NCBI GenBank assembly: GCA_029851415.1
Contig: CM056742.1
Location: 88,712,748 to 88,776,747 of the forward strand
DNA length: 64,000 bases
Reading direction: 5' to 3'
Source: Eretmocerus hayati
Taxonomy: Eukaryota; Arthropoda; Insecta; Hymenoptera; Aphelinidae
In this document: positions 59,680 to 64,000 of the stretch, piece after piece
Numbering within the stretch: position 1 is the stretch's first letter
Layout: each line of letters begins with the position of its first letter
Made by a program: the position numbers and the translations under genes
The notes under the pieces: model-generated
What the model was told of the DNA's origin: nothing
Seen by the model: only the letters and a program-made list of their open reading frames with translations
Database searches by the model: none

Positions 59680-59703
59680 ATTCCCCCTCGCTTTCAGGGT
59701 CTT

Positions 59704-60227
<524 letters not shown>

Positions 60228-60311
<84 letters not shown>
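60228..60311. repeat. (CT)n tract
   Basis: Pure CT between 588-bp repeat copies A and B. Confidence 0.95.
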
Positions 60312-60314
<3 letters not shown>

Positions 60315-60893
60315 GCCCGCTGTGGCCGAAAGAAGTGCACAAGTTACTCAAATCAGCTTATTCAGTCAGTGTTAGATTAAAAATGCAAAAGCCAGTGGTT
60401 AAAAATCTTGTTATATGCACGAGACCTTTGCGAAATGGGCCTATCGTCCCCATTTATTCAGAATTTGATCTTAATCAATTTCAAAGTTGACATGTAGACG
60501 ACTCATTACTATATTCTGATGCTTTAATGCTACAGACTGAGTGATTCAAATGAATTATCAATCTCTTCTCTGACCACTGCAATAAGACAGTGATAGTATA
60601 GTCTCCAGATCTATTTTCTGTACTTTTTCAAGCTATCTTGATTATTCTCCATTGTATCTAATCATTATTTTCAGACTTCCATGTAACTCACTCTATGTAC
60701 TCCTAATGTATTGCCGTATCTTTTCAACAAGTTTAGAAATTGATACTTCTACTTCCCATATATTATATACAAATATGTATTCCTTTCTCACACTTTTCCA
60801 TATTTTACCATGTTATTATGTGAATTGAATTTTGCCACATGTACCAGATAGGGTTATACCCCAAGATACCAATAAAAAAACCAATCTACAATC

Positions 60894-60899
<6 letters not shown>
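60312..60899 (+). mobile_element. 588-bp repeat, copy B
   Basis: Identical in start, end and length to copy C and nearly identical in sequence. An AATAAA near the end and a short TCTACAA tandem tail look like the 3' end of a non-LTR element, while the fixed 5' start in all three copies suggests a defined short element or a local duplication. No coding sequence, and no clear pol III A/B boxes. Confidence 0.75.

Positions 60900-60944
<45 letters not shown>
60900..60944. repeat. (CT)n tract
   Basis: CT run abutting the poly(A) end of the truncated R1-like copy. Confidence 0.93.
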
Positions 60945-60976
<32 letters not shown>

Positions 60977-61972
60977 TGGAATATAAGGAAAAATCTGATG
61001 ACAGGACATCCCTATTGGATGTCCCACCGGCAGACCATGAGCGCTTTCATTTTGCCCACCCGGTGAACCGGATGAGCATGAATCCAGCGCCCGTGTGCCC
61101 TGTGGGCTAAAACCTTCTGCTCTCAACCCCACAGTGTTGGCAAGCCATCACTGCAGAACTGGGGGCAGCTAACCACTATCTAACCAACCCACCCCGGAAC
61201 CGCGTTAGCATTACTTCAGGGTGGGAGGCGTATCGCGCTCGGGATCAAGCGACTCTCTTCTCTCACGACTTGCAGGTGTTGTTGCTCCTTCTTCGATCTT
61301 TTCCTACTCTTCTTTCTTCGATCTTCTCTCTTCTTCCTTCTCTCTTCTTTCTTCTTTCTTCCCTCTTCAGTTCATCATATTCCTCCTGGAATAATTTGGA
61401 CCTCTTCTGATTGAGTCGGCAGACTCACTGTGATTCGCCTGCTTCGAGGCGCCTCACTTCCCTCTCTTTCTCCTCCTTACGGGTCATCACCAGCTTGATG
61501 TATCCGGTGACTCTATCCCATGTCTCCTGGTTGCGAAGTAAGTACGGGACGAGGTTCTCGGGTGTTAGTTGAGCACCCAGCCATCCATCCAACTCGGCGC
61601 GCTCACTTTGGGTGTCGTTGCACGTGAACAGGGCGTGTTCAGCGTCATCCCAGTTGTCCCCGCATGACTCGCATGCTGGGGATGTCCTCTTCTTGAACCG
61701 GGTCAGATAGGCACCGAAGCAACCGTGGTCACTCAGTGCTTGCGTCGTCCAGTAATCTATCTCTCCGTGGGTGCGTTCCGTCCATTTGGCTACGTCACGT
61801 ATCAGCCGGTGCGTCCATCTGCCATTCGCAAATGGCGAATCCCACTCAGTTTGCCACTGTTCGAGGGTGGTCTCCTTCTCGTTGTCGCGGATGATCTCCT
61901 TCATCGTCGGAGTGAGTACTCGTTCGGCTCCGATCACTTTCTGGCGGTCCCAGATCCTCACTCGCTCCGCGA

Positions 61973-61975
<3 letters not shown>
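60945..61975 (-). mobile_element. R1-like element, 5'-truncated copy
   Basis: Poly(A) tail (29 T on +, 60,945-60,973), a 3' UTR of about 450 bp, then the ORF2 C-terminus. The 5' break at GCGACGA corresponds to about position 56,173 of the full copy and meets (CT)n directly. The 3' UTR differs clearly from that of the complete element, so it is a related subfamily and not a recent duplicate. Confidence 0.88.
61425..61975 (-). pseudogene. R1-like ORF2 C-terminal fragment
   Basis: Covers the last 183 or so residues of ORF2 (VAERVRIWDRQKVIG to EAGESQ), including the zinc motif CESCGDNWDDAEHALFTC. It lacks endonuclease and RT because of 5' truncation. The apparent start in the (GA)n tract is an artefact. 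Confidence 0.88.

Positions 61976-62025
<50 letters not shown>
61976..62025. repeat. (CT)n tract
   Basis: CT run between the truncated R1-like copy and 588-bp repeat copy C. Confidence 0.95.
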
Positions 62026-62028
<3 letters not shown>

Positions 62029-62607
62029 GCCCGCTGTGGCCGAAAGAAGTGCACAAGTTACTCAAATCAGCTTATTCAGTCAGTGTTAGATTAAAAATGC
62101 AAAAGCCAGTGGTTAAAAATCTTGTTATATGCATGAGACCTTTGCGAAATGGGCCTATCGTCCCCATTTATTCAGAATTTGATCTTAATCAATTTCAAAG
62201 TTGACATGTAGACGACTCATTACTATATTCTGATGCTTTAATGCTACAGACTGAGTGATTCAAATGAATTATCAATCTCTTCTCTGACCACTGCAATAAG
62301 ACAGTGATAGTATAGTCTCCAGATCTATTTTCTGTACTTTTTCAAGCTATCTTGATTATTCTCCATTGTATCTAATCATTATTTTCAGACTTCCATGTAA
62401 CTCACTCTATGTACTCCTAATGTATTGCCGTATCTTTTCAACAAGTTTAGAAATTGATACTTCTACTTCCCATATATTATATACAAATATGTATTCCTTT
62501 CTCACACTTTTCCATATTTTACCATGTTATTATGTGAATTGAATTTTGCCACATGTACCAGATAGGGTTATACCCCAAGATACCAATAAAAAAACCAATC
62601 TACAATC

Positions 62608-62613
<6 letters not shown>
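62026..62613 (+). mobile_element. 588-bp repeat, copy C
   Basis: Same length and ends as copy B. One visible difference is GCATGAG against GCACGAG near the start of the middle section. Confidence 0.75.

Positions 62614-62647
<34 letters not shown>
62614..62647. repeat. (CT)n tract
   Basis: CT run directly before the 5' end of the second CR1/Jockey-like copy. Confidence 0.95.
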
Positions 62648-62650
<3 letters not shown>

Positions 62651-64000
62651 AGCAAAGAACTGAGATGTTGCAGAGCAACATCACCAACTCAGCACCAGGA
62701 ATGACGTCATCAACATCGACGCAGTCAACTTCTTCTGACACCAAGTGGGTGCTGATAGCGCAGACTACTCTGGACCTTTTTTACCGTCAGTACGAAATGC
62801 TCCAGAATCAGCTCGACGAGATAAGAACTCTCGTGAGCCGACAGGGTAATGCCTTTATGTCTCCACCTCCCACCCCAGCAGTGAACGAGGTGGATGACCG
62901 ACTCTTGGCACGCATGTCATCTCTCGAGCACCTTATTGAGAGGCAGAACTCCAGGCTGGAGGAGCTATGCTCAGATCGTCAGCTTCTTCTGGAGCAAAAT
63001 TCTACTATGAAAGGCCAGATTTCCAGCCTGACCGATTTATTAACAGGTAGCCAGAGTAGTCTGCGAAACAATAGAATTATTATTGATGAGAATAGTAATG
63101 CCGAATCGACACATCAATCCTCTCCTTCCATAATTCCCCCGACAACAGGAATATCCCCCCAACCACAGGGTGGTAGGCGGGGGCAGGGACCTATCAGTGA
63201 TGGTCTTGAGCCCTGTAAACTGATAATTAATGGTGCTTTAACGAAAGACTCTGTGGCCTCGCCAACAGTGATACGTAATATCTCGTTCGCAGTGCTCAAG
63301 ACCATCTTTCCACGTCTGGAGTGAGAAGACATTGCTGATGTTTCTGTTCTGCCACCAGCGCGTGTGTCTGGGGGGACACCGAATAGTAAATCCGATTCAT
63401 CTTCAAATCCCTCTGCTGCCGATTCACGCACACCTCCATCATGCGTGGTCCAACTCTCCAGCAGTCATTTAGTTAAGGAGGTGGTTCAGGCCAAACGCTC
63501 AATCACCCATAATTATTTCACGGCGAATAACATCCAGCCGGATTTGCTTGACCCCGATACCAAAGCTCATGTGCCAGATCGTAAGATCTACGTAAACGAA
63601 ATGCTCCCCCGTGAAAAATACAAAGAATATATACGCTTGAGGTCCGTCGCACGTGGGTTGGGCTTGAAATACGTCTGGCACAGCGGCGGACGGTTCTGGG
63701 TTAGGCGAAAAAATGGTGAGCGAGCACATACGTTTGAATCTCTGGCAGATCTGCAGGTCATTCAAACGGCCTGTCGAAGTGTTCGAAAACCCACTAGTGC
63801 GTCCTCAAACAACACCCAGGGATGCACCTCCTCTCCGGAGCAGAGTGGTATTTCGGCAGCAGATCCAGTGAGAACTCCTTGACTGAATATAGCTGCTGAG
63901 GAGCGACGAGGGAGTGGTGGTTTCTTGAAAGCGGGGTTTATCAACCTTAACTCCTTAACAGATAAGATTGAGCATCTGCGCTTGCTCGTAGCTAACGACC
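62648..64000 (+). mobile_element. CR1/Jockey-like retrotransposon, copy 2 (runs off the window)
   Basis: Begins GAGAGCAAAGAACTGAGATG after (CT)n. It carries all of ORF1 and the first codons of ORF2 (GAGGAGCGACGAGGGAGTGG from about 63,898), continuing past the window edge. The ORF2 start reads ATA here where copy 1 has ATG. Confidence 0.85.
62665..63882 (+). pseudogene. CR1/Jockey-like ORF1 with one in-frame stop
   Basis: ATG at 62,665. The N-terminal part has heptad-like coiled coil (LFYRQYEMLQNQLDEIRTL; LEHLIERQNSRLEELC). The C-terminal part has the RNA-binding-like region (VVQAKRSITHNYFTAN, KIYVNEMLPREKYKEY, RLRSVARGLGLKYVWHSGG). A TGA at 63,322-63,324 splits it between IFPRLE and EDIADVSVLPP in the same frame. 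All else is open, so a single point mutation disables an otherwise full-length 405-residue ORF1. Confidence 0.85.

Larger units (their letters stand above)
55124..59703 (-). mobile_element. R1-like non-LTR retrotransposon, complete
   Basis: Minus-strand element with a 5' UTR of only about 20 bp, ORF1 and ORF2 overlapping by about 107 bp, a 3' UTR of about 470 bp and a poly(A) tail (T-run 55,124-55,153 on +). Both sides are (CT)n, and CTCTCTATCTCTCT is duplicated across it, a target-site duplication of at least 14 bp. Both frames are open, so it may be active. Confidence 0.9.

Overview
The window is eukaryotic nuclear DNA. It has spliced genes with GT-AG introns, non-LTR retrotransposons, a Helitron-type Rep/helicase gene, many inverted-repeat transposons, satellites and long (CT)n and (TA)n microsatellites. 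The set of families (a DUF4806-type gene, an R1-like element, a CR1/Jockey-like element, a Ulp1-bearing Helitron protein and a transposon-associated RNase H-like family) points to an arthropod, most likely an insect. The order cannot be decided from the sequence.

Layout. (1) 0.9-5.5 kb: a six-exon gene fragment on + with a C-terminal DUF4806-like domain. Its introns carry a 220-bp MITE and a 1.1-kb foldback element, and it has an apparent one-base frameshift. (2) 5.5-10.5 kb: no recognisable gene; an 841-bp TIR element with TA ends, a small palindromic MITE, a 56-bp minisatellite, a (TA)n tract and a tRNA-like SINE remnant. (3) 10,522-46,537: a block bounded by a very large inverted repeat of about 1.8-2.0 kb of near-identical single-copy sequence. 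Immediately inside lie arrays of a 78-bp satellite: about 1.0 and 1.35 kb on the left and 7.3 kb on the right, the latter with a higher-order period of about 2.1 kb. The block contains a three-exon, arginine/proline-rich gene (19,950-20,792, -), two candidate small secreted-peptide exons, a 602-bp foldback element, an uninterrupted 9.4-kb reading frame (24,996-34,412, +), and a 2.25-kb palindrome with equal 834/835-bp arms. The large frame encodes Ulp1 protease, USP-like domain, Helitron Rep, PIF1 helicase and a second USP-like domain. (4) 46.5-51.3 kb: a spliced, degenerate RNase H-like transposase-family pseudogene and a 175-bp satellite. (5) 51.5-64.0 kb: a nest of retrotransposons in and around (CT)n tracts. 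It holds a degenerate CR1/Jockey-like copy (+), a complete R1-like element with two open frames (-), a truncated second R1-like copy (-), three copies of a 588-bp repeat, and the 5' part of a second CR1/Jockey-like copy (+).

The strongest candidates for something new are the 36-kb inverted-repeat-bounded block with satellite shoulders and a protease-armed Helitron-type replicase inside, and the (CT)n tracts used repeatedly as landing sites by unrelated retroelements. For one of these the sequence shows a target duplication marked by an interrupting A. Whether the 36-kb block moves as a unit, or is an inverted duplication around an older Helitron, cannot be settled from one copy.
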